64,000 nucleotides of DNA. It comes from Adineta ricciae (Eukaryota > Rotifera > Eurotatoria > Adinetida > Adinetidae). Below the pieces are notes generated by a model. The model did no database searches. It was not told the origin of the DNA and saw only the letters and a list, made by a program, of their open reading frames with translations. Numbering within the stretch: the stretch's first letter is position 1; each line of letters starts with the position of its first letter. Made by a program: the position numbers and the translations under genes. Positions 1 to 15,702 of this stretch are shown piece after piece. The stretch is from assembly GCA_905250025.1 (NCBI GenBank), contig CAJNOJ010000103.1, positions 248,001-312,000 on the forward strand, given 5' to 3'.

Positions 1-529
1 CTCGTTGACCAACTGCAATTGTTATTATCAATCAAAAGTGAAAGGAAACTGGAAAGCAATGAATTTACCTCGTCCAGATTGAGCAGGTCGTCGTGCGAGG
101 GAAATCAATTGTGATTCTGGAACAGCTGAACGAATTATTGGACGAACAAATGATCGTGAACGTGCTTTTGAACTACTTTCTGCTTCCTTTGTAGTCTTCG
201 GAACGGTGGAAGTCGAACTAGATTCAACGGTTCGACTTAACTGACTGCTCGATGGTTTTTCTTCGACATCTGCTGATGAATACGATCGACGTTGAGAATG
301 CGATGATGATCTTTCATGACTACGACCTGATCGATCTAATGTAAATTACAAACGATCAATATTACAAGAGATTTTCAAGACAAAAAACGAAAGAAAAATT
401 ACATACGGCGTTTCGATGATCGACGATCGTCATCTGTGTATAACAAAAAACATACAACATTTCAGGAGAGAAAAATACAGAGTTTCTCATCATACCATCC
501 GGATAACCCCGATCTCGATGCGATGACAT
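1..529 (-). CDS. RS-rich (Ser/Arg) protein, N-terminal part, cut by window edge
   Basis: I see a minus-strand gene starting at the ATG at 527-529. A short first exon (start MSSHRDRGYPD) is followed by a second of about nine codons and a longer third exon that reaches about position 70. The exons join at GT-AG introns (donor near 495, acceptor near 441, donor near 402, acceptor near 340) in a consistent frame. The protein is rich in Ser, Arg and His with several RS and SR pairs and many acidic residues, like RS domains of splicing or chromatin-linked proteins. A further exon probably begins at the last bases of the window edge. No folded domain is visible, so I give no specific function. The C-terminal part lies outside the window. 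Confidence 0.55.
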
Positions 530-2046
530 TATTACCAACTAAATCAAATACATCACAGTAATAAAAAAAAACTAGATATTTTCTTTATCGATTGAGATGA
601 ACACAAAATCCTTTAGGTACGCATCAATTGTAGAATATTTTCTACATATAATATACATTGACCTTCTTTATAGTGTACTCATTGGAAGAAAAAGAACGAT
701 GAATGAACAGTATGTTACGTCATACTATTGGATTATATACAAATATCCTTATCTGTTCTACTCTTAAGAGACATAGAATGAGTATAAGGCAAATTTACAT
801 GTAGCTTTGTATATTATATGAAATGTAAGAATGATATCGAAAAGAAAAGAATGTTTTATGATTATTATTAATGAAAGCTAGTTAAACGTGGAGATATTTT
901 GTAAAATAGGTTTGAGAAAGTAAAAATAAGTCAAAGATAATCATCTGCGGTTTGTCAAGGAGAAAGTAACCGATGTGATAAAACAGTCCTGTTGTTGTTA
1001 CGATAAGCATACTATTACTACTATCGAGGATAAAACGTCGTATCATGGACAGTTTTATTTGACTTTTGTCTATGTGAATATATGAAAGAGAATACGAAGT
1101 ACATTGTTTTACATTACATTGAAATTAAGTTTTCAAATTCATATATCTAAACCTTATATTTTCGTTCTTGTCAAACAGTTTGTTTTTATGTTATGATCTT
1201 TGTTGTCCTTTGTGCAAATCAACAAAATAACAGAGTTAACTATACTACTGATTTTAGCTTTTGTTTGTATTGGATTGTTCATATTTCTGACTGACAACGA
1301 ATTCAATACAGAAAAGATTTTAACAAGACAAATGAGTTTTTAATATCAGTCATGATGATTTATGTTCATAAATATCCAATTTGAATGATTCAGAATTCAT
1401 TTCTACAGATCTCATTAAGAAAATCTATCGACTAGTCACTTTTAGATGCAAATCGAATCCAACAAGGTTTATGAATCTCTGTATTTTTTGTTGTTGCTTA
1501 TTTACTCATCTTTTTCTTTGCGTTCTTAGATTACCTTGACAAGTAGAATTTCCAAGGTCTTGTCTGAATTTCTCAATGAAATCCATGTGAACGAAATGAA
1601 ATTAAACAAAAGTTATTTTACCTGTGTACTCTTCCGATATATAAAAACAAGAGGATCGCGGTTAACGATTAGCACCTAGACGAAAACGAATGTTTGATGT
1701 AATGATAAATATGAGGAGTATCAGAAAAAGCCAATGGTTGAAAGCGCCAAAATATATTTTTTTGTAAGCGTTTTGATTAGATGAGAAAAGAAGAGAACGC
1801 AAAACAAAATTTTTCTTTCTTTTTGCTCTGTACTTAAATTATCTATCGTTTATTTGACAAGAGATATATTGACTCATCTCGGATATAAAAAGTAGTATTT
1901 AATAATAATTACATCGAGATATTTCTAGCACGTTCTCCTTCGTGATGATTGGATTATCTAGATGTTCAATAAAGATAATTTTAATCAATTCAAACATTGT
2001 TAAATTCAATACAAATTATTAACAGTAAGACAAATATGAATTGGAT
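530..2046. other. Intergenic stretch
   Basis: AT-rich sequence between the start of the RS-rich gene and the 3' end of the proline-rich gene, both on the minus strand. It presumably holds the promoter of the left gene and the 3' end of the right one. I see no open frame of convincing composition, tRNA or repeat array. Confidence 0.5.
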
Positions 2047-3361
2047 TTAAATTCGCCAATTAATGTCAGTAGATGATTCCGATCCTTGTGCTATTCGGCT
2101 TCGATCTCGATTGCCGAAGAATAGATGTTGTTCATGTTGGAATGGTGGATATTGGGCTAATTGTTCATGACCACCCGTTGTCATTTGTTGATATGTATAA
2201 GGGTCAATTTTAACAATGGGCAAACGAACTAATTCGACTTCAATTAGAGCGCGTGGTTTAGCATAGGAGACAACTATATTGTGTGGAGCAGGTGGAGTTT
2301 GACGAGCTTCCGGCGGTAATGAATGTTTTATTATACGTTTAGGAGCTGGTTTGTACGGCAACCATTGTTCAACAACGATCGGACCTTAAGTGAAAAAGAT
2401 TAAATGAAAATTTCATCATTTGAAACGAGAAAATTTTACGTGGTTTAGGCGGCAAATCTGGATGTCGATGAATGATAATCTAGAAATTTTTATTCGAAAT
2501 ATTGCCTAACTGATACACGATTATTACCTGTTGTGGTGGCTGTTTAGGAGGAGGTACATATTTATTATAGACAATTGGTTGATCAGATTCTACTAGGGGA
2601 GGTGGTGGTGGTGCACTTTTGATCACAATAGGTGATGGAGTTCTTGGTTGAGGTTTGGCAACTCGAACATGTATTGGTGGTTTTGGTGTTTGTCCTTGAA
2701 GTAAAACTTCTTGAACTTGAATTTCAATTGGTTGTGGAGTCGGTGGTTGTAATTGACGTAAATAAACTTTTTGTTTATACCGTTGCTCAGCACTTTCACG
2801 TTCTTCAATAATCGGATCGGGATCTAAGTTTAGTTCTGTACCGGTTTCATCGGACTACGTAAGAATGAAAAAAGAAATATTGCTGTTTTCTGCTAAGGAG
2901 ACAATGAAAGAAAATCCAACTTGTTCTGTTGATGTTCGATCTCTTAATCCTCCTTCTTCATCGCTTGTCGTATCTTGTCGTCGTTGAGCACCTGTTCTTA
3001 CAGTTCCTTCGGCATTCGAATGATACTGGCGAAAAGCTGAGACATTATGATAATCATGGTAGGGACTGTCTCGTGGATTAATTCGAATTTCAGTTTCAGT
3101 TAGATCAGATTGTTCGTCATCACGTATAACATGTCGAGCTAATAGATTAGTTACATAATTTTTAAGTGATTCTTGTTTGTCTGTTACAGTTGCTGTTCCA
3201 GTTCCAGTCGCTGCAGCAGTAGTACTAGTAGTAGTAGTAGTAGTCGTTGTTGTTGTTGTTGATGTGGTTGTTGCTGCTGGTAGTGGTGGAAGATTTTCTG
3301 TATATGATGATGGTTCCTCTTCATAATCTGATGATGAGGATGGTTCACTACGATCGGACAT
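2047..3361 (-). CDS. Proline-rich protein with a WLPYKPAPKR motif, unknown function
   Basis: Four exons join in frame: 3361-2921, 2854-2528, 2479-2440 and 2384-2047, giving about 381 residues. Splice borders are GT-AG and the phases match (0, 0, 1). The first exon is acidic and Ser/Thr-rich and carries a pure Thr run of ten, encoded by a triplet repeat near 3220-3260. The middle exon is rich in Pro, Gln and Val (repeated PPPK, QPP and IEIQVQEV patterns). The last exon begins with PRPIVVEQWLPYKPAPKR and continues with basic, valine- and proline-rich sequence. I see no signal peptide or membrane segment. The valine/proline/lysine pattern suggests an extended structural or cytoskeletal protein, but this is inference and I do not recognise the family. 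Confidence 0.7.
3221..3262. repeat. Coding triplet repeat (poly-Thr tract)
   Basis: A run of AGT/CGT/TGT-type triplets on the plus strand encodes consecutive Thr codons on the minus strand in the first exon of the proline-rich gene. Replication slippage probably varies its length between alleles (inference). Confidence 0.6.
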
Positions 3362-4162
3362 TATTTCAATAAATATGTATATGAAATTAATGAAAGGTTA
3401 CGTTTCAGTTCAAGATTCTCTATATATGTGTACAAAAGGCCTTGATATGTATATACTCCATATATATATGTTCAAGGAGATCGTCAAAAAGATACTGACA
3501 TATCTTCTCTTCTTGCCTTCATAATATGTATCTTGTTCATTAATCGTTCATGGTAGTGGCTCTTTTTACTGTAGTCAAGCTTGATTGATGAGGGACAAAG
3601 AATGTTCTATCCGATCGATAATCAACATCATTTCGATATTTTCTTCGTATGAATGATCAATATTGAAAAAAAAGAAGGAAAGGTCATCATTAGAGAAACC
3701 AATTTATCGAGAATTTCTTAGTTAAAAAAGCATTAACTTTGTTGTTCATATTCAAATCTATAATTTACTTAAATAACATTCTCTCGATTGAAAAATCAAT
3801 CGACATTGTATTCGATGAATTTCTCACAATCAAAATATTCGCAACAAATGCATACAAAATTTCTTGTTGACAGAACTAGAATTTATTTAATTGGAGAGCA
3901 TGGCTTTCATGAAAGAATACTGGTTGTCTAGCGCCACCATGTTTCTTTTTCTTTTCCTTTCTAAGTCGTTTTGAAATAGGGAGGTAGAATGAGTTATGCG
4001 TATCATGGTGTTCTGTTTCTTCTCAGGTAAACAAATTTGTATGCTACAATATATGCATCCTTGTAAGAAAAAAGTCACTGTATGTATAATACTTTGAAAT
4101 AAGACATGAAAAAAACAAGCCGATTAAATGAATGACGAAAGAAATCTCGTGTAGTTACTACT
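3362..4162. other. Divergent intergenic region
   Basis: Region between the start of the proline-rich gene (minus) and the start of the fucosyltransferase gene (plus), so it should hold both promoters. Short AT dinucleotide runs such as tatatatatg occur near 3415-3475. A 63-codon minus-strand frame at 3887-4078 has no coding character and I do not count it. Confidence 0.45.
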
Positions 4163-5566
4163 ATGTCAGACAATTCAAATTCCACTGAATCTTATCGATA
4201 CGCTCTTCTTGATTATTCAAGATGGTCTCAATCACGATTAATGAATAAGAAAGTTCCCGTATTTCTTATCTCATTGATTGCATTAGTTATTCTCTATGTG
4301 ATTTGGTTTTATCCTACAAAGTCATTATTTCCAAATGTATTAGACACGAAAATTTATTTTTCTTCATTGAGACAATCGGTTTTAGAAAGTATTAATCCTA
4401 ACTTGACTATGCATGACAAAGCTCAAGGACCGCCAACGTGTTTCCTGTTTATTCGTTCGGCGGATGGCGCTTTGGGTAATCGAATGTTTTTATTTGCAAG
4501 TGCCTATGGTCTCGCTCGTCTTCATCAATGTCAACTGTATGTTGCACCATGGATTTTAATCGATCTTCGATCAGTCTTTCGTATTGAGATCGAGAAAACT
4601 AAGGTGCAATTGACAAAAGATGATAGACTCGTTGTTAATCGAACGGATTACTTTAGTCGATATAGTTCATGTGTGTTTTATCCTGATTTACTCCGTGTAC
4701 CGTTCAATAAAACATTCCAACGATATGAATTAAATGGATTTTATCAAGCATATGGATATTTTGATAAGTATCGTGATGAAATCAATTTCTTATTTCAGTT
4801 TAATCAAGGAGCAATCGTTAGAAATGTGCCGATGGTGGAGCAATTGTTGAAAGGTTCGAGAAAAAGAAAAGTCCATCTGAAGTATATTGAGTCATACTAA
4901 AAAGAAATTCATTTATCCGAGCATTCAAAATTTACTAAATTGGTTTTTTTCTTGTTCATGAGACTGAAACTTGTGAATGTCACGCTGTTGCTTCTTTGGA
5001 ATCATTTTCTTTTTTTTTGTCTATTTCTAGCTGTTTGGAATATTTCATTGGATCTGCGTAATTATACGAAAGATACGGTACCACATCGGTATTTAAAATC
5101 AATGCTAGCGAATCCTGGACCATCGTTCACACCTGTAACTTGGGTTGGAATTCATATTCGTCGAGGTGATTTCTTAACTTTTTTTAAAATTGACACAAGT
5201 GTGGAATATCTCGTTTGGTCAATGAATTATTATCGACGAAAATATGTTAATTGCCGGTTTTTAATCGCTAGTGACGATAAGAAATACGTGCAGACGCATC
5301 TCGGTCAATACAAAGATGTTTTCGTAACGCCGTCCGGCTTTTTCTCTGGTGAAGATATGGCTGCCTTAGCTTTATGTGAACATACAATCGTGACAGCAGG
5401 AACATATGGTTGGTGGGCCGCATATTTAGCTGGTGGAGATGTTGTTCATGATCTGAATTATCCAGTTCCTTTTCAAAATTGTCCCAGAGAACATTATTTT
5501 CCTCCGTGGTTTGTTTTTCCGCATAATAGTTCGAGTTTGATGTGGAAGCCTGCCTCGCCAACTTAA
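4163..5566 (+). CDS. Alpha-1,2-fucosyltransferase-like type II membrane protein (GT11)
   Basis: Two exons, 4163-4853 and 5031-5566, join at phase 1 (G plus CT gives Ala) and yield 408 residues. Residues about 31-50 form one hydrophobic segment after a short cytosolic tail, the type II Golgi topology of fucosyltransferases. The lumenal part has DGALGNRMF near residues 101-109 and HIRRGD near 272-277. The second is the GDP-fucose binding motif of alpha-1,2/1,6 fucosyltransferases (GT11). It should transfer fucose from GDP-fucose to galactose on glycans or glycolipids. N-glycosylation sequons are present (NRT, NKT, NYT, NSS). Two polyadenylation signals follow. The acceptor sugar cannot be read from the sequence. 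Confidence 0.88.
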
Positions 5567-5696
5567 TAATCGTTTTTACTAGGTTATATTCGAATGCGTT
5601 TATGTGATGAGATCTTTTTTTGAAATAATATCAAATGAGATCGTATGTTATAATTGTATTTGATTGTTCGAATGATTAACGTTTGTTAACGAACAG

Positions 5697-5773
5697 AATA
5701 AATGAAATTAAACAGTACAGTTTTGTATAGTTAATGATAATCTTGTATCCAATCGAGTTACTAGTGAAATAAA
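5697..5773 (+). promoter_or_regulatory. Tandem polyadenylation signals (AATAAA)
   Basis: AATAAA occurs at 5697-5702 and 5768-5773, 130-210 bases after the fucosyltransferase stop codon, and is a plausible 3' end signal for that gene. The next gene is convergent, so their 3' ends lie close together. Confidence 0.45.
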
Positions 5774-6067
5774 TTGTATCTGTCAATACTACAACTCAAA
5801 TATTTATTTTTAAAAAAGGCATTTGACACTCGTAACTCAACTAATCATACAATTAACATAAAACATTCTCTTGAAACCGCAAATTTCTTGTTTTCTTTTC
5901 AAGATGTGATGAGATATGTTATTGAATTTCGAACAGAAATGAATAAAATGATAGGAACGTAGAGAAAATAAATGAATTAAAATGACCAATAGACACGGGG
6001 TGGTTAGAAAGAAGAAGAGGAGGATGAGTAAATATATATGTACACACGGGATAGAAGAATTCATCTT

Positions 6068-9262
<3,195 letters not shown>

Positions 9263-10221
9263 CACTGTATGAACGTATCAATCTATGAAATCTGAAAGTA
9301 GAATATCTAAACACGATAGTTACGAGCGAAACAAAAAGTACAATGACATTCCAGTCAACCTAACAAAGTACGCAATTTCGGTTCTCTCGCAGAACTAGGC
9401 TATATGATAGAATAATAAAACTTTGCCTTATGCGTAGAATGATTCAGCATCAGTATATTCTCACGCAAAATCTTCTTTTACCAATGATCGTTTGACTTAC
9501 GAGTTCCGCAAATCGGTGCTGAGCGACATCTACAATTCATTCACTTGTTCCACTAGATCGTATATTACGGCATTTTCTTGTCTTTCAAGAGTCTAATTAC
9601 TTCTAAATCACGATGGCATACGGAAGGAAACTTGTCAAAGTCAATTATACAATTACATATACGAAAGTCAAGTCGAGTATACTCTTTCAACGTCAAGATT
9701 GAAATTGGCATTTATAGAGCGAAATTTTAGATTAATTCATCGATTCTTGGTATACTACCTATAAGAGATACGTACGATGAATAAATAAATAGATTCTGTC
9801 TTTATGTGTACGTGAACTGTGATTAAAACTAGTCAGTAGAAATGCTCGGAGTCGTTGTAGGAAAACTTTTCATAAAGTAATCTTAGCCGAAATATTTATT
9901 GATGAAAAATATCTCATTTACTTTCACACTTGCGATAAATACGATTAGTTCAGTTCAAACAATAATCGTAGATCAGAGTGCACATCGTAATACAGATACC
10001 ATTATAAACATACGATTGTTTTTCTGTGATAAATCGACTTCTGACATCTATCAAACATATGAGTATATAATCAGGATTTATTTAATCAATTAGAAAAGTA
10101 TTCAGACGGAACGAACTAGTGATTTCGATGAATATTTATCGAGAAATCTTACAAAAAAATCCTATACGGCAATTTCACCATGGCGAAGTCATTCCTAATG
10201 GTTGTATAGTTTTGCAAGCAA
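9263..10221. other. Divergent intergenic region between AMPK alpha and trichoplein
   Basis: About 0.96 kb separates two divergently transcribed genes, so it should hold both promoters. I see no convincing coding frame; the small plus-strand frame at 9899-10093 has no coding character. No tRNA or tandem repeat is visible. Confidence 0.45.
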
Positions 10222-11990
10222 ATGAACGTTGATATGCTCTTTCAATTCCAAAAAATGCATTCTCAATCAACAGTTAAAGAACTGATAAATGCGGCAGATA
10301 TTAGTAACGAAAAAAAGTAACAAACTATATGATATTCTTCAAGTATTCTACTGGAATATTTCTTTCTAGAGGTGAAAAGGCACAGACAGTCACCACTCAT
10401 AATATCAATCAAAGTCGTTACAGTGCCGCTAATAGTAAATGGGCATCACCTATTTCCGGTATTCTCAAGTAATAGAAGTTTAAATTGGCAATCAACGCAT
10501 CTTCTATTTAATTTACTGTTTTGATTAGTGATGAAGAACTTCGTCTCGAACAGAAAAAAGCAGAGAAATCAAAACGTCTTGAACAACGTCGTAGTCATTT
10601 ATCTGCTGTACTTGAAGCAGATAAAAATAAATACCAGGTATAATCTATAACCTCTGATTTTCTAGTTCAGCATCTTATTGAATTTGTTCAGTCAGAATTG
10701 CTTTCATACCGTCGATCTTCGCATGAAACGATACCTCAAATGAACATGCCAATCGATTTCTTCCAGTCAGCATCCGAACATTCACCGCAATCTGAAACAA
10801 CGAATAATTTCGATTTACAAACAATGGAAACACATAAATTGCAAGATTTATCTTTGGAACAACGAGACGACAAGCAAAACGAACGGAAACGACGGCACCA
10901 ACAATTGAAGATGATTCTTCAACAACAAATGGAAGAATTCAATCAATTAGAGGAACAGGTATGTCACATGTATAGACATCCTATTCTACACGAATTTACA
11001 TTTAGGCGGAAATTTTCAAACAAGAAGAAGAACATTGGTATAGAGAACAAATCAGATTAGAAGAATTTCAAGAAATCAGAAGACAAACAGAGAACTTTCC
11101 TAGTCAACAAGATCAGGGGTACAAGCATATGAGTACGAAATATATTCAATATTTTCTTTCTCAGACGTCAACTTCTTCGTCAACATAAAGCAAAATTGCA
11201 TAAACGATCAAAAGAAGTCCAACAACGCCTGGTAATATTTTCTTGAAACTTACGTATTCGCTTATGCTCGATTGTTAGGATATGGACATTCACATTCTTA
11301 CATCAATTGTACATCCCGAACACGAATCTCGCTTGGAACAATCAGATGAACAAAAGCAATTAAGGGAAAATGTCTCCAATGTTCTTCAGCAATTTCAACA
11401 ACAGATGAGAGTTGAGAAAAACAAAGAAAAAGAACTTGATGACATGTATCCGTATGTTTTTCTTTCAAAAATTTCCTTTCGTCTTTCGAAAAATGGATGT
11501 TGAAGGGAAGATGCTGCTAAACAATGGTCTCGGTATGATCAGCAATGGAATGATGAACAAAAAACACGTATGAAATTACTCCGACCGATATTAACCGAAA
11601 GACAAAATCAATTAATTAAACAATTACATCTTTTCAAAGAAAAACAAAAGGAAATCTACGAAAAACAACGAGCTTTAATTGAAGAGATGGAACAAGCACG
11701 GAAATACGATTTGATCGAAAAGCAAAAGCAAACGACACCAACCGAACAAAAGCCACAAGTAAAACTGCCTTCTCTTTTTTGTTGTTGCCTAAATCATTTT
11801 TCCCTATTCAAATAATCCAGATATTCATCTTCCGCAAGGAACCAGAACAACCAATTGAATACGAAGAATCCAAACAACCTCCATTGATACCAACAACTGA
11901 TTCACAAGTAAAACGAAACCTCTTCTCTTTTTCTCAACATTTTCTTTTCATTTTCAGTTCCATGGTCGTCGTCGTGTTGCTTGGAATTAG
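10222..11990 (+). CDS. TCHP: Trichoplein-like coiled-coil protein (centrosome/ciliary)
   Basis: Exons separated by ~50-base introns give a highly charged Gln/Glu/Lys-rich coiled-coil protein. The ATG at 10222 has an in-frame stop just upstream. Near the N terminus it reads RYSAANSKWASP, then LRLEQKKAEKSKRLEQRRSH, resembling the start of trichoplein (Trp, then a RRxxLExRRxKL helix). The region with AAKQWSRYDQQWNDEQKTRM followed by LRPILTERQNQLIKQLHLFK aligns in my memory with the trichoplein/mitostatin segment before its end. The last exon ends FHGRRRVAWN-stop, close to the IAWN terminus of vertebrate trichoplein. Trichoplein scaffolds ninein at centrioles and activates Aurora A to restrain ciliation in vertebrates; its role here is inferred. 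Exact exon borders in the middle are approximate. Confidence 0.8.
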
Positions 11991-12105
11991 TCGACTAACT
12001 ACGTCTTTTGTTTTATAAACGTGATACATCTTATCTTTGACAATGATTCATTCTCTGTTGTATAAATAGCTGTGTACACTGTTTCAAAAAGCTAAACCAA
12101 CAATT

Positions 12106-12519
12106 ATGTTACGTCTTTTGTGTATAAATCTAACGTTTATCTTCTTTATTTCCTCGTTAAACGGTAGTTGTATTCAATTTCAATGTACATTGGGGGAAAT
12201 CGGTTCAACATGTTGTTATCATCTCGGTTGTTGTCCAGCCAAAAGTAACGTATGTTGTCCGAATGATCCAACAAATTGTTGTACGCAGGATTTTCCTGTT
12301 TGTTGTGCTGTTGGAAAAGGTTGTTGTCCAAAACGATATCCTGTCTGCTGTTCAACGCAATGTTGTTCGTCAGGTTCTTACTGTTGTGGAGAAAAATGTT
12401 GCCGGCTCGACACGATAACAGGTCGTCTCTTTGAAATACCTGATGGAATAACAAAATTGAATCGCTATCAACAAATGATGTTGAAAACACATGCAAATCA
12501 AGTTAAAAACGGAATGTGA
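12106..12519 (+). CDS. Secreted Cys-pair-rich protein, granulin-like
   Basis: A single exon of 137 residues. Residues 1-20 form a hydrophobic signal peptide ending near SSLNG. Residues about 22-100 carry repeated Cys-Cys pairs spaced every 6-9 residues (CCYHLGCCP, VCCP, NCCTQDFPVCC, GCCPKRYPVCC, QCCSSGSYCCGEKCC). This pattern recalls granulin/epithelin modules with their stacked disulfide-linked hairpins, but the order is not a perfect granulin consensus. A cysteine-free tail of about 35 residues follows. It probably acts as an extracellular disulfide-rich growth-factor-like or defence protein; the function is inference. It starts 115 bases after the trichoplein stop on the same strand. Confidence 0.75.
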   Translation: MLRLLCINLTFIFFISSLNGSCIQFQCTLGEIGSTCCYHLGCCPAKSNVCCPNDPTNCCTQDFPVCCAVGKGCCPKRYPVCCSTQCCSSGSYCCGEKCCRLDTITGRLFEIPDGITKLNRYQQMMLKTHANQVKNGM

Positions 12520-12647
12520 ACATCATTGTTTATTTTCAACTATAAACTTTATACATAAATATTCAAAAAAGTTCTAAGATTACAAAAAAAGAAAGTTCGC
12601 TAAGTGAAAGACAACATGTACTATACAGGTATAGATAGTTTATTATT

Positions 12648-15600
12648 TCAGTGTTCCATCTTCTCTGAAACGTTCGCTTCGTGCATTAATCGAATAATAT
12701 CTTTTCGTGTCAAAATTCCTTGTAGACGACTGAAATCAAAAGAATTTTGATGTTATATACTCGAACACTGAATAAACTTACCCATTTTTTGTAACGAATA
12801 ATTGTCGACAACCTAGTTTTCTGAACATATCAATAACTGCTTCCATTGGTGTTTGATCAGTTACGAGGATCGGCGCTCGATCGACTAGTTTATGTAATTG
12901 TAAAACTCGTGATGCTTGTAATGCTAATGATGCTCGACGCATTCCTAACGAGGATGGTTGACCTGATTTATTCAATAAATTTGACATTGACACTACGGAG
13001 ATTTTTCGATTTAAGACCGGTTTCGATTGTTCATATGTCAATTGAGTTTTACGTGACTTTAAAACTGCTAGCAGATCTCGTCGTTGAATTTGACCGACAA
13101 TACAGGGAAAATCTGTACTAAGAACAACAGGATAGATTGAATGGGGATGTTGACGAATCAATTTATCGATTTGATAAATAGTCATTCCATCTTGAACGAT
13201 ACAGATTAACGGTCTCACTTCACCAGTACGTTTATCAACTATTGCTTCACCAGCCTTGCGTGTCAATCGATAACTTTCACGATTTTCTATAAAGAAACAA
13301 AACACAATTTGATCTATTTGTAATTCATTTCGTTACCGAGATACGGATAACCGCTTAGTTTAACATTCTCTTCATAAATTCCTTCTCCGAATGCATCACC
13401 AACCCATTTGGCTGTTAATGCTGCTACCATCAGTGGAACAATATAAGATAATCCACCTGTCACTTCACTCATAATCACTACTAACGAAACAGTCATTCGA
13501 CTAACACCACCTAGAAAAGCACATGCACCCACGACTGCGTAAAGTCCCGGCGTGACACAATGTTCATTTGAAACGCCACATTCGTGTCTCAATATAGCCA
13601 AATGCTGATTACGATAGGCAATTTGTTCAGTAATAATTCCAATGATACGACCGGCTATTGCTCCAATTGAAATACTTGGAATGATTAGACCAGATGGGAC
13701 CTTCGTGCCAATTGTAAATATGACCAATGTGATTTGTACAATCAAAGCCCATAATAATTGCCAAAGTGCACGATGAATACCCGGTCCAGCAACTGCCGCG
13801 TATAATTTTGCTGAAGCAGTTCCAATTGGTATTTCTCGTTCATAATCACTATATAAAGGTCAACTTTAATAAGTACAATTGGAAATGAAAATGAAGAATG
13901 CTTACCAAAGGTCCATATGATCGTCAACATGACATTGTCCGACTAATCGTCTGATTAATTCTGGCATAGTTAATCTCAAATAATGATTTGGAAAACAAAC
14001 CAAGGCTGTGATAATTGTTAGAAGGATCACTTCGGCTCGAGGATATTGTCCAATTCGACTAGTTTTCTTATATTTTAACCACCGAATATTAGTTTTGATG
14101 AAAAGCGTTCCCCATAATCCACCGAGTGCACCAAGACCAATGAATGGTACGACTTCGAATGTTGCCCATGGAACGTTGTATTCTACAGGAAACTGAATTT
14201 CATGTCCATTTCCATATGGATTTATTGTGCGAACAACTAATGCTCCAATCATACAACAGAAAAATGTTCGCCATAAAGTTTTGTAGGGAAAATAATAACT
14301 GATCTCTTCTAAACTGAAAAGAATGCCACCGATCGGTGCACCAAATGCGACAGAAACACCTGTTGCTGCAGCTGCCGATAAGATTTCACGTTTACGTGCT
14401 TCATTTTGTCCGTATTTAGGAAATAATTCTAAATGAATTTTTACATTTTTTTTTCTCAAAATCAAACGAATATCTTGTCCTTATGTTTACTTGAGAAAAG
14501 GTTTCCACAACAACACGATATATGTACAAATGGCCCTTCTTTACCGACGATAAGACCTGCACTGGTCGCAAAGATCATACCAATACTTTTGATGATAAAT
14601 GTCCATTTGCCCAAGTAACCATACATAATAAATCCCGATAGAATTGTCTTGATTTCTGGAATACCTGATCCACTTGCATACGGTGCTGAGCCAACAACAA
14701 GCACCACAATGAATGCTGCGTACACAACCGACCAAAATATAAACATAAAATATTGCAAAAACCATGCGCTTGCTGACAATTCATTAAATCCAAATAAATC
14801 CGACCAAGACTTCCACTAAATGATCAAAAATAGCACAAAGTAAAAACTGAAAAACGATTGATGTTGTTTGCTATTACATATTCGCAAATTTCATTATGTA
14901 CATCATCGAATTCGACATGTCGAGATCCCCAACAACACTGTTCGCGGTTAAGCCAAAATGCAGGTGCACAAATACCTGTTCGCCAATGACTCATCCATTT
15001 TGCACCAATATCGACAAAGCCAGCGACGAGACCTTGAAATCAACAAGTATTCAAATAAACATTCGATCAGAGAATTTACATTCATACCTGCCGATACTCC
15101 GACTAACAGTACACAAATCCAGCCACTCCATGTATCAAACCAAAATGCAAATCGTTTTTTCCAACCATCACGTCTATGAGCGCGTGTATTCCGATGACGA
15201 ATACGATTTCGCATTAAATCTTTCAACCAGTCGATTGTTTCAAAATTTTCATAATGTTTTCGAACAACGTATGTTACATTCGTTACTAAAAATCCATGAA
15301 GTTCTTTTGTTCAACTAACCCTATTAACTAAAATAAAAACCTTGTTCTTGATGTCTGCTTGGTGGTGGACTACTAATCCCATCATTTTTATCATACAATG
15401 TCACTGTCGTTGTTCCTCCACTTGGTCCGCTGCCTGTTAAGTCAACTTCTTCGCCACTATCATCTTGATTGATACGAGTCAAGCCTTGGTGAGTTTCGTG
15501 TCCGACTCCATCATCTTCATCGTCTTCCACACTCGGAACCGGAGAGAGATTAAATCGAGCATGGCTATCTAGAGAAGTGTCACCTACAAATCGATAAACG

Positions 15601-15702
15601 CACACGCTTCATTGCACAAACAAATGATCATAAATACATACGTGTTAATTTTCTCTCACTAGAAGTATTATTACTACTGCTACCACCACTGGGAGATGCC
15701 AT
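12648..15702 (-). CDS. CLCN: CLC-family 2Cl-/H+ exchanger (CLC-3/4/5 type)
   Basis: Minus-strand multi-exon gene from the ATG at 15700-15702 to the stop at 12648. The cytosolic N terminus is Ser/Thr/acidic and leads to [18 protein letters not shown], the CLC-3/4/5 signature. Conserved channel parts follow: [14 protein letters not shown] (Cl- site Ser), [12 protein letters not shown] (gating Glu), [19 protein letters not shown] (the second Glu is the proton Glu), [19 protein letters not shown], and [23 protein letters not shown]. Two C-terminal CBS domains end in [18 protein letters not shown]. Both glutamates needed for coupled exchange are present, so this is an exchanger rather than a channel. 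Such proteins acidify or load chloride into endosomes and lysosomes. The Ser/Gly N terminus is specific to this gene. Confidence 0.93.

Noticed and set aside
12146..12496. 116-codon minus-strand frame
   Set aside because: Shadow of the secreted Cys-rich gene on the plus strand.
14896..15318. 140-codon plus-strand frame
   Set aside because: It is antisense to CLC exchanger exons ([14 protein letters not shown] on the minus strand), so it is a shadow of the real gene.
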